Source: Polytrichum commune (Eukaryota; Streptophyta; Polytrichopsida; Polytrichales; Polytrichaceae). Taken from it: DNA of 64,000 bases. The notes below the pieces were generated by a model. That model worked only from the letters and a program-made list of their open reading frames with translations, ran no database searches and was not told the origin of the DNA. Position numbers and translations under genes: made by a program. Positions 29,467 through 41,632 of this stretch are shown piece after piece (position 1 is the first letter of the stretch; every line of letters begins with the position of its first letter). The DNA lies in assembly GCA_950295325.1 (NCBI GenBank), contig OX485807.1:16023001-16087000 (forward strand), given 5' to 3'.

Positions 29467-30085
29467 TTCACAAACAGATGAGTTTAGGTTGTTACATATA
29501 TTCAAAGATGGAAAGCATCATGTGTTCTGCCATAGGAGTCTTTGTTCTTGGCTCTGAAGTTCCAATTTTATTAGAGAGCCTGGTTAATTAATGTCATTCA
29601 CTCCTGAAAACGGAACTTGTTTTGCTTATTGATCTTAGTGCCACCTTGTTAAGAGACCTCTGGTAGGAGAATGTGGGATGGAGTGGGATAACAATGTTCT
29701 TAGCAGAGTGCTTTCTCAAGTTTCCACTTGAAAGATTTCTCATGAGTTTTTGCTGTACAGGAGAATAGAATTGAACATTTGACTCGTGATAAGGTACATG
29801 CGCCTTATATCTTACTCAAAAACACATTTGGTAAGGTTTGATGAGTAAGAAATGTCTTTTTAGTATCCGTTCTTGGAGTCACATCAAAGCTTATATCACT
29901 CAAATATAGGTGTCCGATAAAAATAAGTAACCGAATTAGGCATGTCTACCTTAAGCATAGTTGTAAAATCTTAGAGCAGAGCTTTCATCATGGAGCTTGA
30001 TAATGGGAGTTGAAGTGGGACCATTTTGAATTTCCTTTCGATGTAAGAAGAAACGGAGTCTTATTTTGTAATCACTTCGATGGGA
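29467..30085. other. PUX1 3' UTR and intergenic
   Basis: The 3' UTR should occupy the first few hundred bases. No further gene is seen before the MITE at 30086. Confidence 0.5.
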
Positions 30086-30318
30086 CAGAGGGAAGTATTG
30101 CATACAAGCTCTCTTCTCATTCATCCAACATAAAAGCCCAACAATAGTATGCAGCCCGGAGGTTCCTGTTTTAAATAATTTGACACTGGAATTAGTTATA
30201 GAGACCTGAGTTAACCTCCTTGTTGTTTGAGATGAATCAGTCACAAATCTAGAGGGGGTCAAGTTTTTATGTTGGATGAATGAAAGGTATGCTCATATAT
30301 GCGATAATTCCCTCTCTT
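30086..30318. mobile_element. MITE family 1, copy a
   Basis: Left end GAGGGAAGTATTGCATACAAG...ATTCATCCAACATAAAAGCCC pairs with the right end GTCAAGTTTTTATGTTGGATGAATG...GCGATAATTCCCTCTC. The same ends occur at 41332-41632 and 50477-50750, and a single end at 61378-61460. Confidence 0.75.
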
Positions 30319-32262
30319 TACTTCCATGTATCCAGCAAGTGTATTAGAGGCAAAAGTTTCAAACACAAGACATGTTTTTACACGGAGTCAATTGACATCC
30401 AATCTGGAACAAATAAATGCTATTCTAAGAAAATGTGAACCTCAAAATGGGCCTCTCTACGCTTTCATTGGCCATTGGCAATCCCAAGAGCATATTCCTT
30501 CGACAAATTTTGTGTATGTTTGTCAAATTTCATTTGATGTTCAACTTCAAATCCAAAGTGTCACATGGTATCATCAAAAACAAAAATGAATGTCAATTGA
30601 CAGCTACACCTTCTAAAATGTCACTTCAATGTCACATGCCTAGTTGTAACATGCCATTACAATATGTAACATGCCAATTCACATATGATTTTTTTTTCTT
30701 CACTAGTCCTATTACATGTCAAGTTCTAAATTGTTGTGGTTTTTTTGTGCATATTTTTGCATGTTAAATTTCGAAAACTTGCAACTTCTTTGTCAAAAAT
30801 ACACACAGATTGGTCGTTCTTGGACACTCAAAAATGCTAGCAGAATGAGGTCTTCAACTCACAGATTGGTACGTGGAGTTGGATGTGCCCACATGTGAAT
30901 CAATGCACGATTTCTGAAACACTTTCAAGGACACTCGCCCGTAAATACAAAAAGCCATTATACTGTAGAGAAGCCAAAGAAAATTATACCATACATGAAT
31001 CACCTTGGGCCTTCATACAGGAGGCATATCTTTATTTTTGATATCTCAAGCAGGAATGAAGTACATGTGGAGGAATTTGTTAGAGATTGTGAAGATTCCT
31101 TCTCATCACATTCAAAGCAAAGCACATTGATCTGGCATGAATCATGATGCGTTGGCTCTTCCTAAAGAAAGTAATAGGTATATTCCTTTCACAAGGTTGG
31201 TGAACGTTTCAGGCCAAGTTCAAAATAATTTTACATACATTTGATGAAGGTTGAATCTAGCACATCTACTTGGTAAACTCAATATATTCGAAGCATATAA
31301 CTTTTTTGAGTTTAGGTCTTAGAGTTTGTGGCCACTCTTCTTGATAGACTCAAGATTGTAATTGGCCAGTGGTTAACTATCCCAATCTCCAGAGATAAAG
31401 GATTATATAACTTACACTATGATAATGTAGTTGAAAATAAAGCACATTTTGTGCTGCAAGTGTCCCCTCTACAACTCCGTTAGAGGTCGTTTTCCTGTGC
31501 TCTCTACAACCCCATTAGAGGTCGGTTTCCTGTCCTATTTCAGAACGTAGTACTAGGGCCTAGGCTGTCTCGAAGTCTTTCTTTCCACTTGGACCATCAA
31601 GTTGATATTAGTCTCCATCTTGCTGAGGTCATTGCACTCTGTTACTCTAAGGTTATGTGGCCAAGGATAACATGCTTCAAATTTTATAAAGTACCAACTG
31701 GGCAAGTGTTACTTTAGGACAAACATTTCTGCTTGCTGCCCATAGGGCTCACAAGGTCATCATTTTCATGAGATTTGGACGAAGCAAAGCTTCATCCCTC
31801 CGGATTGGGTATACTCTTCACAAGTATAGCGAGCATCAAACCCCTACACTATAATTGGCAGGTGCCCTTGCCTGACCCGTGATCTGGACCATGATGTCCG
31901 CTAACTGGGACACTAACAAAAATGACATCATGTGCCAAGGCAACTTGCGTCAAACCAACCGTGGAATATGAATTCATCGTGATGAAGACAACATTCTTTA
32001 GCAAAACTTGATGACTCCACATGCTTCCCATATGTGCCGTATATTACAGTTAGTAGTTCATAGACATCCTATTTTGCAAGCTCGTTAATTAGCAAGCATT
32101 TCTACTTCTTTCCAAACCTCTTCTTTACTCAAGTTCTGCAGCTAAATCCTCCGGTAGCTCTCAGTAGAACTGTAGATGCGTGGGAAAGAAAGATCGACTC
32201 CTCATGGCTCTGCGATGGAGCCTTATACCTTATCCTTAGAAAGTTTTCCATAAAGATTCATC
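30319..32262. other. Intergenic, no gene seen
   Basis: Contains one short direct duplication of about 37 bp at 31463-31537 ('ctctacaac.cc.ttagaggtcg.tttcctgt' twice). Otherwise AT-rich with short frames only. The left part of the PADRE gene's predicted 3' UTR ends near here. Confidence 0.45.
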
Positions 32263-32629
32263 CTGCACCACAAACACAGGAGTTACGAGGTGTTAGTGGG
32301 AATAAGCAACCCTCTGGAGCAGTGGGAAAGGCAAAAAGAAAATAAATCGGTGGATTTCACTACACGTGAATTCACTTAAAGAAAGCGTTTTCTGATATGA
32401 GTCCTTCATACTCAACACGAGCACAAGTTAGGCGACAGGTCAGACATTGTAGACCTCGGACAGCACTGTGAAGGAAGGAGGAAATGTCTGAACTTCAGTA
32501 CATGTGGTTTCACTGCATTCAGGTTATCAGCATAGGAATGAGCGAATTAGGAACAATTCTGTTGATTCGACGCAACCGGAACGAATTCGAGGGTTGAGGA
32601 GAAGAGACAATGGCAGACATATAACTTAC
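32263..32629 (-). other. Predicted 3' UTR intron of the PADRE gene
   Basis: Donor GTAAGT begins at 32629; the acceptor GTGGTGCAG ends at 32263. The junction would lie about 8 nt past the stop codon, too close to trigger junction-dependent decay. Predicted from sequence only. Confidence 0.5.
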
Positions 32630-32635
32630 CTGACG

Positions 32636-33136
32636 TCAATTGGCCGTCACTTCTTCAATACTTGAGAGTGCTGGCCGCCAGCCAGTGGCCGGTTTTCTCC
32701 TTGCAGAAGTTCTCCTGTGGGTTCGCCTCCTGGACACAGTGCTCCCCTCCTTGATCGACCCCGACAAAATCTTGGAAAATTGCTCCGTCGATATGACGAA
32801 CTTCATGCTACCCGTCCGGTTCACCGCCCGTCGTGGCGGTTCTATATGCAGCAGAGAGGATGTGTCGGAGTCATCACCGTTGGGCTTGGCCTCTCGGCCT
32901 GGAATAGGGAGAAGGAAGTACACCTCACCAGGGACCAAGATAGTGTGAAGCGGCAAAATTCTGCCCTGTTGCATGAGCACGAGGGAGCTGGAGTGGCAAA
33001 CAAAGTGATTAGGAAAGTCTAATATAAGATCTACAACGCGAACACGGTTGTAATAAGACAACACGTTGCCGTTTGCTTGCAACACTGTCACTGCATCCCT
33101 ATCTCCCCTGCCAGCACATAACGCTCCGTTTCCCAT
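32636..33136 (-). CDS. PADRE (DUF4228) domain protein
   Basis: Intronless frame of 166 aa starting MGN, as is usual in the family (a possible N-myristoylation signal, Gly2). The PADRE core is clear: AVTVLQANGNVLSYYNRVRV, then DLILDFPNHFVCHSSSLVL, RILPLHTILVPGEVYFLLP. A polar linker and a Ser/Arg-rich C-terminal block (SKILSGSIKEGSTVSRRR) follow. PADRE genes are plant-specific; many respond to pathogens and abiotic stress, but biochemical function is unknown. On the minus strand the stop TGA at 32638-32636 is followed six bases later by a strong donor (CAG|GTAAGT, intron from 32629) with a good acceptor ending at 32263, so the mRNA probably carries a 3' UTR intron. Confidence 0.92.
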   Translation of the reverse strand: MGNGALCAGRGDRDAVTVLQANGNVLSYYNRVRVVDLILDFPNHFVCHSSSLVLMQQGRILPLHTILVPGEVYFLLPIPGREAKPNGDDSDTSSLLHIEPPRRAVNRTGSMKFVISTEQFSKILSGSIKEGSTVSRRRTHRRTSARRKPATGWRPALSSIEEVTAN

Positions 33137-33640
33137 ATTGGATTCGATCCCACCTCTTTGTAAAGCAGTACCTCTCCGCTCGCTGATCAGACACCTTTAG
33201 TTTACCCAACCTCAAATCCAGCAAGTGAGCTGGATCGGCCGTTAGAACCGGGAAATCGGTTATTGCACTAAATAAGGAAGTTCACGGCCAATAAGGCGCC
33301 CGAAATAGCCAGAAACATATCTCCAAATACTCGGTTCTCCGCATGCGACCCCAACCTTTCTGTGGTAGCCAGTGGGAACAACTACCCCCCACTACAGTGC
33401 TGTGATGAAACCTGTCCACATCCAGCTCCGCTACAATGTGAAGCTTTCCCCGCAACCAAGCTTCAAATTTAGAATTCCCGGCAATCTAAAACCTACGATC
33501 TGCCGCACCGATTTCGAAAATCAACAACATAGCCGTGCCACTTCAGATTTCACAAACTGCCACCTCGAAGGCAAAGTAAAGCCTATCAGCTCCTTTTTCT
33601 GCGCCTTCACCCCCCACATGTAAACCATCGGAGAACTTTG
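33137..33640 (-). promoter_or_regulatory. Upstream region of the PADRE gene
   Basis: Presumed 5' UTR and promoter. CACGTG cores occur at about 33730 and 33741 (TCACGTGC and GTCACGTGCA), the kind of site bound by bZIP/bHLH factors in stress promoters. No TATA box is certain. Confidence 0.35.
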
Positions 33641-34620
33641 TCCCCAGGCTACCTCCCTGGGCTCATATGAAACTCCTTCCTAAACCGACGCAAATCAGGA
33701 CACTGAGTGCTTCTCGTTTTGCTTGTTCTCACGTGCGAGTCACGTGCAACTCCAAAATACAGCAGAGGAAAGGCCAGCTGCAAGACAGGTCACAAATGTC
33801 AAAGGTAAACGGGCAGAGCTGAGTGAATAATGTTGAGACATACTTTCAGACGTAACCAGAAAATGTGACCGCTCAAGCTGCTCACTCCGAGCCACAGATT
33901 TGCTCGAAGCCTGCTGCATCTGCGAGTGACAAGACCTCGCCCGGACTTTGCCACTCCTAAGAGTTCAGATGATCGACCCCCTTCAAAGACCTCGACATCC
34001 AAACCTTGAACCTAACCACCAACAATCCGTTATGGATACATTCCACAACCCAATTCTCGGCAGACGGCTTCCCGTACTTAGGCTCCTAAACTGGAGCTAC
34101 GAGCAATTCCCAGTTGACGAGACCCACCTACCTGCCACAGTTCGCACCATGTGCGCTCGGGCAGCTGAGCGAGTAATGTCGCGACATACAAGATGCAACC
34201 GAAGAACACAACCCTCTCAAAACGGCTCACTCAAAAGCCACAGAGGCATTCGACGCCCGCATATGCCAGTAACAAGACCTTGCAGACTACTAAGAGTAGC
34301 AAGAACCGCCTTCATTCAAATACCTCACCCTCCGAACCTCGAACCTAACCGCCTCGCAACAATCCATAATGCCCGGGGGTAAGTCACATACATCACATTT
34401 CCTACGACCCGGTTCTCCTTGGCAGAAAAGCAGATTCCTCCTCCTACACTGGAGCGAAGAGCAAATTCCCGGCTGATCTCTCTCACACACACACACTCAC
34501 TCACTCCCTGACCTACTTCCCCCACCTTACCTCGCCTTGCCAGAAGAGTTTTGCAACATGTGCGCTTGGTGGCTCCAAAACACCCGACTGTGAACGAATT
34601 GCTCCGTTCAAAAAACAGGG
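33641..34620. repeat. Three diverged tandem copies of a unit of about 350-410 bp upstream of the PADRE gene
   Basis: Repeated landmarks: 'gggcag(a)gctgag.ga.taatgt.g.gacatac' at about 33811 and 34158; 'gtgacaagacct.gc....act...ctaagagt' at about 33925 and 34265; 'ggcagacggcttcc' near 34061 with 'ggcagaaaagcagattcc' at 34421; 'catgtgcgctcgg' at 34149 with 'catgtgcgcttgg' at 34557. The spacing is about 346 and 410 bp. Confidence 0.65.
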
Positions 34621-34960
34621 AGATACATCCGACGGTGCCCTCGGCCTGGTGCGGGTGATGAGAGGGAGCGAGGCGCTAGGGATATCAGCACACAAGAGTA
34701 CAGCAACAGCAGCGCCCGGAACTCGGGCTTTAGAGCTTCTTGGTGTGAATGAGCCACGAGCTGCTGGGAGGCGGGGAAGGGGATTGGGGACGCGGGGTGA
34801 CGTCGAGCGGCACCCGGCGTCTGCCCGCGGCGAGACGCTCCTCCCCCTTTGCCTGCCCTGCTGGCACGCACACCCCATGTTTCCAACGATAATTCTCACG
34901 TTCGTCACCCAGCACGAGTGGCAGCTAGCCCCCCTCCCCTAATAACTCCGGCCATGGACA
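34621..34960. other. GC-rich stretch without a recognised gene
   Basis: High GC and several overlapping open frames on both strands (for example 34513-34908 minus, 34649-34942 plus), none with a domain. It could be a CpG-rich promoter of an unannotated transcript. I cannot support a gene. Confidence 0.4.
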
Positions 34961-36560
34961 TAACCCGCACTTTTAGGGTGTGTGGTGGGCCTTGTGACGT
35001 GGCCACTCCCATTAACATAATTGGGGGGCTATATTTGAGAGGGATATGACATGGCAAGGCTTGTTTGTTTAAGAATGGACACCCCGGAACACATGTGTTT
35101 TATGATGAGATTGGACTTATGTGCTCAAAATATGTTAAGCTTTCCACATTAGATTGGGTGGACCTAGTGTTATGATCACTCAAACGTTTGGCGTGTGAGG
35201 TGGCGTTCCAGATCGGGAAAGAGGATGACTTCCCTAGAGCGCCATCTTTGTCCTCCTCCGCTGTTAATCTAAGCCGTAGGTCTCGGCCTGGGCTAGACAC
35301 CCACCTCTTTGAGTTGGGTTGTCGGATTTATAGTGTTACTAAGGGAAAGGGACATGGTCATTTCCAAATGATTATGATTACTTCATCTCAAGTGAGTCCC
35401 TCTGTACTAAATTGGGCTTATGATGCTACTTTTGGGGTCGTTCCCACTATAAAAAGATTTTCACACTCTATAATATATTGAACTATGTTTTTACCTTGGT
35501 GATATGGTAGGGGGCAAACTCAAAGAGGTGGGTGTCTAGCCCTAGCCGTAGGTGGGTTGCATGATCAGAGGGCTACATCAGATGGCACTTAAAGAGAGTG
35601 AGGGGTTGATCACACTGGGCAATTTTGACACCATTCGTCAACATCTCCGGCTGTAATAGTGTGAAAAGTGGTGGGCCAACATCTATTTATGAACATGATC
35701 CCCAACAATTTCACAGTTGGAACCGGACGGAAAGTTTGGTGTGATCAGGGCATGAGAGAGATGACGCCAATCTTAGGGGTTGGCATGAATGAGGGATGTT
35801 TCACCTTGAGCATAGCCATAAGCTCATATGTGAACATGAAACGGGTTTACAAAGGAGGGATATGGTGCCTAACTGATTGTGTATGGTAAACCCCCTTGGG
35901 TCTCTTGACCTTGGGGGTTTACCTAGTCCTCGAATACATTTGTGGGCCTTGTGTGGTCATTCTTCTTAATTGGACGCATGTCTACGAGTGGATATGAAAT
36001 GTGCAAGGCTTGGAATGTAAGAGTGGACATCGGAAGGTCAAGTGTGTTACGATGACATTGGACTATGTGCTCAAAACATGTAGATCGTCTTAGATCCAAT
36101 TGTTACCGCAATTGTTGGGAGGACATATATGAGCAGTTAAGGTATGCATGCCTAGGTGATTGTTTAATGTGTGTGGGCCTCGTGGGGTCGTTCTTCTTAG
36201 TGGGCACGTATATTTGAGTGGCTCATGATACGTCAATTGGAGTTATGTGTGTTACGGTGGGATTAGACTATATGCCCATAAATATATTGACCATCCCAAA
36301 CCTATTCAATTGTTACCCCAATTGGGAGGGCCTACATGAGCACCGAAGGTGTTTGGGCCTTATATGATCACTTTTCTTAATCATACACATCTATTTGAGT
36401 GGGATATGACAATGCTTTGTTATGAATGAATACCAAAAAATATGTTTTTTTTACAATGAGATTAGACTTTCTACTCAAAAATTATCATCCATCCCCTCTC
36501 CAATTGTGGATCCATGCAGTCACTTAAGGCATGTGGGGACTTAGGCGATCACTCTTCTAG
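34961..36560. repeat. Dispersed repeat family A, several head-to-tail copies
   Basis: Copies at about 34975-35175, 35935-36155, 36175-36330 and 36360-36545 share the order: TGTGG.CA.TC.TCTTAAT, GAGTGG.TATG, AA..GGACACC, CATGTGTTACGATGAGATTGGACT, TGTGCTCAAAA, CAATTGTTACC.CAATTG.GAGGGCC. Other copies lie across the window (see the finding). There is no coding capacity. Confidence 0.8.
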
Positions 36561-37200
36561 ATTGGACACATATACCGAGTGGTTTTTGGCAAGGGTTGTA
36601 GTACATACTAATAGAAAACATGTGTCTAAACAACATACTTTGAACAACATATATATATATATATATAAACACTACCACCATAATCCGTGACAACAAACTC
36701 CAAAGGTCATATGTAGTACTCATCACACACACATCGAGTGGAAATGATTTGGCTACTTGCCTTAATTAAATATTTAGGTTCTCAATCTAATGTGATAAAT
36801 GCTCCACATAAAATATGAATCATGGACAAAATAGGTCTTATTGTGTACACAATCAAATTTCACTTTCCATAAATAAAGTTGTTGTAGTGTTTTTTTATCT
36901 ATAGGATGTCTCTCATAATAGTAAGACCCTTAAACAAGTCTATTGTCACTTTTTTATTCAAACTTTAAGTCCACCTTTTGTACATCTACCTCTACTTTTA
37001 AAAATAAAATCAAGATCCTTTTTTTTGGTACACACTAGAGAAAACAATAATTCTCCATATAATTCAAATGTACGCTTATGTCTCAAATGTCTTAAAAACA
37101 TCAAGAAGTGGTTTAAGTACTAGTAGCACAAAACCATACAAGTACATGATATTTCCAACATTGCGCGGTCCTATGAGTTGGCGTCTTTTTAGTTATCACT
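36561..37200. other. AT-rich intergenic with (TA)n run
   Basis: A (TA)n microsatellite lies at 36650-36667. No gene or recognisable element is seen. Confidence 0.5.
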
Positions 37201-37510
37201 TGTTATAGGGTGGCTTAAACCCAAGGCCTTGACTCGGATCCCATGGGAATTCAGAAGTTAAGCCACCTAAGGCCATAATATACTCAGATGGGTGACCTTC
37301 CTAGCACTCGATTTTTCTGGTGCACCCAACCACCTATGATCCACCCAATCATAGTGGGGGTATCTGGTGAACCGGACATTTTCAACCAACCATGTGAGAA
37401 CTCGATCAGGGGCTTGTCCTTGGAGGAGACAAGTGATGGTTGGCTTGCCCACACCCGTTCAAGGTGTTCACCTTTGAAAAGGAGGCAGTAGTCATTGGGC
37501 TCCCTCTAAT
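37201..37510 (+). mobile_element. 5S-rRNA-derived element, probable Cassandra-type TRIM LTR fragment
   Basis: 37231-37313 resembles the 5S rRNA gene: CTTGACTCGGATCCCAT, then AGAAGTTAAGCC (A box) and CAGATGGGTGACCTTCCTAG (C box), in correct order and near-correct spacing. The sequence begins TGTTATAGGGTGGCTTAAACCC at 37201, like the TG-starting LTRs of Cassandra, a terminal-repeat retrotransposon in miniature that carries a 5S promoter. No second LTR, primer-binding site or target duplication was found, so it may be a solo LTR or a plain 5S pseudogene. The right boundary is approximate. Confidence 0.7.
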
Positions 37511-40500
37511 TCTTGTAATGCCCATTTCAGAATTACATATACACTTAGACAATAAAAATGAAGCAACATCATAATTTGCACTGGTGGCAACATTGAAGTC
37601 ATCGTTCTTTTCTTTTCTTAGTAATTACTTGGCATACTCAAGGTCAAATATAGACAAGGTATGTAGACCTTATGTGGTCACTAAAAAGACAAGTGTTACG
37701 ATGTGATTGGACTATGTGCTCACAATTCAATACCATTTAGGTGTGGTATTTGACACACATAAGAGTTTGTATGTGATGATTTGTAAGTGAGATAAATCTT
37801 CACTTTCAGCATGTATAACTTTTGCATCTCAACTCTGAAATTCGAAATGACACTCGTTTTGGTTCCCAATTGCTAACTTGATGTGGCCGAATTCAATAGC
37901 CAATATCATAATTGGAGTTAGAAGTGAACATAGTAGGGCCATTTATCTTCTTATCATAGAACCCCAAATGACCAGTCTATGAATAATTGCGACAAGTCTA
38001 TGAATAATTGCAGCGTTTGTATGAACCACCCAAAACAAGGTATAAGATAGATGGGTCTAAAAAGGAGTATTTTTCATGTTAGCTATGAAATACAACTCCG
38101 GTTCGCGAACTCTATTTGGTTGATATGCGAATGTGGATTGAGAAGCCAAGTTCAATCATAGAGAACTTTGGAACTATCCTAGATTGATACCAATGTTCAA
38201 AGGTGACGACCAAAGAGTCACATAGCCCCCCTATGTTGACTATGGAATCTATAATGGTTCACAAATTTTGAGCACATAGTCTAATTGTTATTTGTAAACA
38301 TCTCATTTTGGTGTCTGTTCTTATATTTACACCAAAATCACACACCACTCAATTCTAGGTGTTCATTCGACAAAAGTAACTGAATTAGGTCCACTTATGT
38401 TAACTAGAAACCATGGGAGACATTGGCGTCCGTTTCTTACAACAAACAATAACTTATGACTATTTTTGTTGTTTTCTACCATGCCATTAGAAATAGCGTC
38501 AGCTACCTTTTAGTGAGAAGTTATACAATGAAGATGAAAATGAACATCGACAAGGAAGCATGGCATTCTCAACTAATGCATAAGGTAGACATGCAAAAAT
38601 CCAACATAGCAATAATATGAACACATGTATTTGTGCAATATGTGGTCCAATATGGATCTAAGAACAAACACCAAAAAAATATGTGTTTCAAAGAGATTGG
38701 ACCACGTGTTCAAAATACGCTAATTGTTTTGGTTCAATAGTCAACAAGATTGCGGGGGGGGGGGGGGGGGGACCTATATGACCACTTAACGAGCACAATG
38801 ATCTTCACTTTGATGATGAATAAGATGTTTGTATGAGCTCCAAGTTGACTGGCAAAATTTCACTTTGCTCATCATCTTGCATTTATCGTGTGTTTCGTAT
38901 CCTATGAGAAGTGCATGCAAAATCAAATTATCCAAATAACACACATCTACCTTAATCGCTCTCCCTAGGTTGGAATCTCTCATAGTATATTACATTAAAA
39001 ATGATATTTTCCGTACACACTCAACTTAAGTTTGGGCCAAGGAACATTGGTATGACCGAATTAGAAAGAGTCCAAAGGAAGGGGCCGCTTAAGAATCTTA
39101 TGACAACGGCGTTGTGCAACCTTGCACGTAAGATGTAATATTGCATTACAATGTGGTAGTTAGCTTAAGAGTTTGGTTAAGAGCTTGTCAAAAACCCTAA
39201 AACTTCTTGTAGTTGTTCCACATAAGATCCATCAAGACACCGATCTAGAACATTGTAAGCACGGTAAGATCTCAAGTGTAAAGTGGCCTTGAGTGAATAA
39301 GCCCTCTTAGCGTTCGAACTCTCGATCTTCAAGCTCTCAACCTCTCTAGTGTAAAGGGGGGGGGGGGGGTCTCGAGTCTCACCCCCACTCCTCCTGTCAA
39401 TGGTACTTCACCTTGTACATACCGTAGTACCTTATCATTCTAAGGACTTAGCTTTCCGAAAACCGAGCTTACTTTCATGCCATGTCAACTTCCCATGTGC
39501 TCCAACCAACGAACACGCGACATGTGGCACCGCCGCTCGATAGTATACTTATTAGTTCTGCCGAATTTGAGAAGGTGGGTTGTCGTTGCAAGGCCGCAAA
39601 GACGGAGGGCAAGCCTCCATAACAAAGCCCATTTCGGGCCCAAATTTCTATGCCGGGGACGTCTAGGGTTTGGTGCCCTTCGTCGTATTAGGTGCCTTAC
39701 ATACTTGAGCCTGCACAAGCCCACAGCTTATCATGTGCCTCTTGCATGTGCTGCTAAGTTCCAGAAACTACGCTCACCAGTTCTCAAGTGGATATAACTT
39801 AAGATATTTGGACACTATGTGGGTCACTCTTCTTAGTCAAACCCCAAAAGGACACGTGTCACAATGAGATTGGACTAAGTTGGATGGTGTTAAAACCGTC
39901 ACTTCAAGCATTGAGAATAGGTGTTTGCGTTCGCACAGGGATTCCAAAGCACCAAAGTATGTGTGATTTGAATTCTATATGCAAAAGTTACAAGGGTTCA
40001 AAGTTTTGTTGGTAGATACCCAAAACCAGCACAAGAACATGATGTTCATGCGTTGACCGTTCTCATAATCGATATGTACAAATTGTTCAAGGTTTTTAGG
40101 GTCGTTGGTTTTAGCATCATCTACTCTTATGTGCTCAAAACATGGACAAGGTTCTAGATTTGAGATAGTGAACACAATTGAGAGGGTTTTGAGAGAAAGA
40201 CAATTTTGACATCGTTAATACTTTGACGTTTTGTTTTATTATATATTTGATTTTGAACCTTGAAAATAAAGTCTTCGTGATTCCAATTGCTAACTAGATG
40301 AGACAATCCCCGATCCCCAATCCAATCAACGGTCACAATTATATTCATTGTTGGAAGTGCCCATGATAGATGGGAGTTTTTTTTTTTAAAGTATATGTGT
40401 AATGGACTACGTATCACCTTTACAAGCCACCGTAGTAGGTGGGTTCAATTTTGCCACATGTGGTTGTCATTTGTGATGTAGCTGGAACTCATTCTCTAAT

Positions 40501-41331
40501 CCCAATCACATCCTATGATTGATGTGTGCTTTAAAATCTACTGTGGTTGTAAGGACATTTTAGTTACGTGGCACATAAAAGCCATCCCTAAAAGAACATG
40601 AACAACCATCCAATATTTACAACTGCATCTTATCTCTGGTGTGTTAGTTGAAAACTCTCAAGTCCCAACAAAGACTTGTTCATATAAACAAACATTGCCC
40701 ACCAACCTTGCACCTCTCAAGAAGTTCCCAAACTCCAAATTTTTAGAGTGTTCCCTTCCTTTTACACTATTTGAATCTCTTCCATTTCTTATAAATCTCA
40801 TATAAAAACCACACACTTACATGCAATCGAACATGCTCAAAGACACACAAACACCGTAACTCATGCCGGTGACATCGTCAAAGTTAATTGTTTTTAAAGA
40901 CGATCGAGGAACAACCGAGTAACAAAATGATTCAAAAAAAGTTTGGATGACGGCTTTTGTGGTTGTCACAAGCCCCCGAGGCCATGCAGAAAGTGTTAAA
41001 AGGGAGAATACAAAACACGAAGCTCTCCAATAACCAAGCTCTCATATACTATGACACCCCCCTTCTTTCTTCTTGCGGTGTTTTTTTTAAATTGTTTCTT
41101 TTCTTCAAGACTCGCAATCATTTTTTGGACTAGGAAATTATTCAAATCTCAAGTGCCGTGGTGCCGCCATGGCCCCTCGTCAAGTGTAGGTGGGTCCCAC
41201 CCAATTTGTTTTTGCCAAACAAACACCTCACTACCTCTACTAGGAACACAACACGTCCTATGTGGCGTCCACCCGGGTTTGGGATTTTGCATCGTCACCA
41301 CCTCCCACACCCTATGATTGGGGCCATGGCT
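37511..41331. repeat. Repeat-rich intergenic: family A copies, repeat B, repeat C, poly-G tracts
   Basis: Family A copies at about 37670-37770, 38635-38840 and 39805-39890 (plus) and 38200-38350 (minus), with a 3' portion at 37790-37960. Poly-G runs lie at 38754-38771 and 39357-39370. Repeat C is at 39165-39375 (second copy 53560-53800) and repeat B copy 2 at 40600-40770. A GC-rich frame at 39477-39797 (106 codons, no domain) is not supported as a gene. Confidence 0.6.
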
Positions 41332-41632
41332 AGAGGGAATTATCGTATACGAGTGTACCTCTCATCCATCCAACATAAAGAATTTGATCCTCTATAGGTT
41401 TGCAGCCGACTCATCTCAAATGACTTGAAAAACCATATGATTCCTGCGTTTGAAGCTAATCATAACATTATACATATCCGTAACAATGTTCTGTGGGACT
41501 AATAATGTTATGATTTTGGTGCAAACCCAACTGAAAAAAATTCATATTTAGGTTGTAGACATGACGTATCCACCGTTTCATGGGTTTTGTGTAGGGTGAA
41601 TGAGAGGTATGCTCGTGTACGATAGTCCCCCC
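41332..41632. mobile_element. MITE family 1, copy b
   Basis: Left end AGAGGGAATTATCGTATACG...CATCCATCCAACATAAAGAA; the right end is its inverted form, ...GTGAATGAGAGGTATGCTCG TGTACGATAGTCCCCCC. The middle carries a small hairpin (about 41460-41520) with CATAACATTAT arms shared with the element at 42768. Confidence 0.75.

Noticed and set aside
37201-37510. Functional 5S rRNA gene
   Set aside because: Too many substitutions from plant 5S, no tandem neighbours, and no T-run terminator directly at the expected 3' end.
39477-39797. 106-codon plus-strand frame, GC-rich
   Set aside because: No recognisable domain, an almost equally open opposite strand, and a repeat-rich setting; probably retroelement debris.
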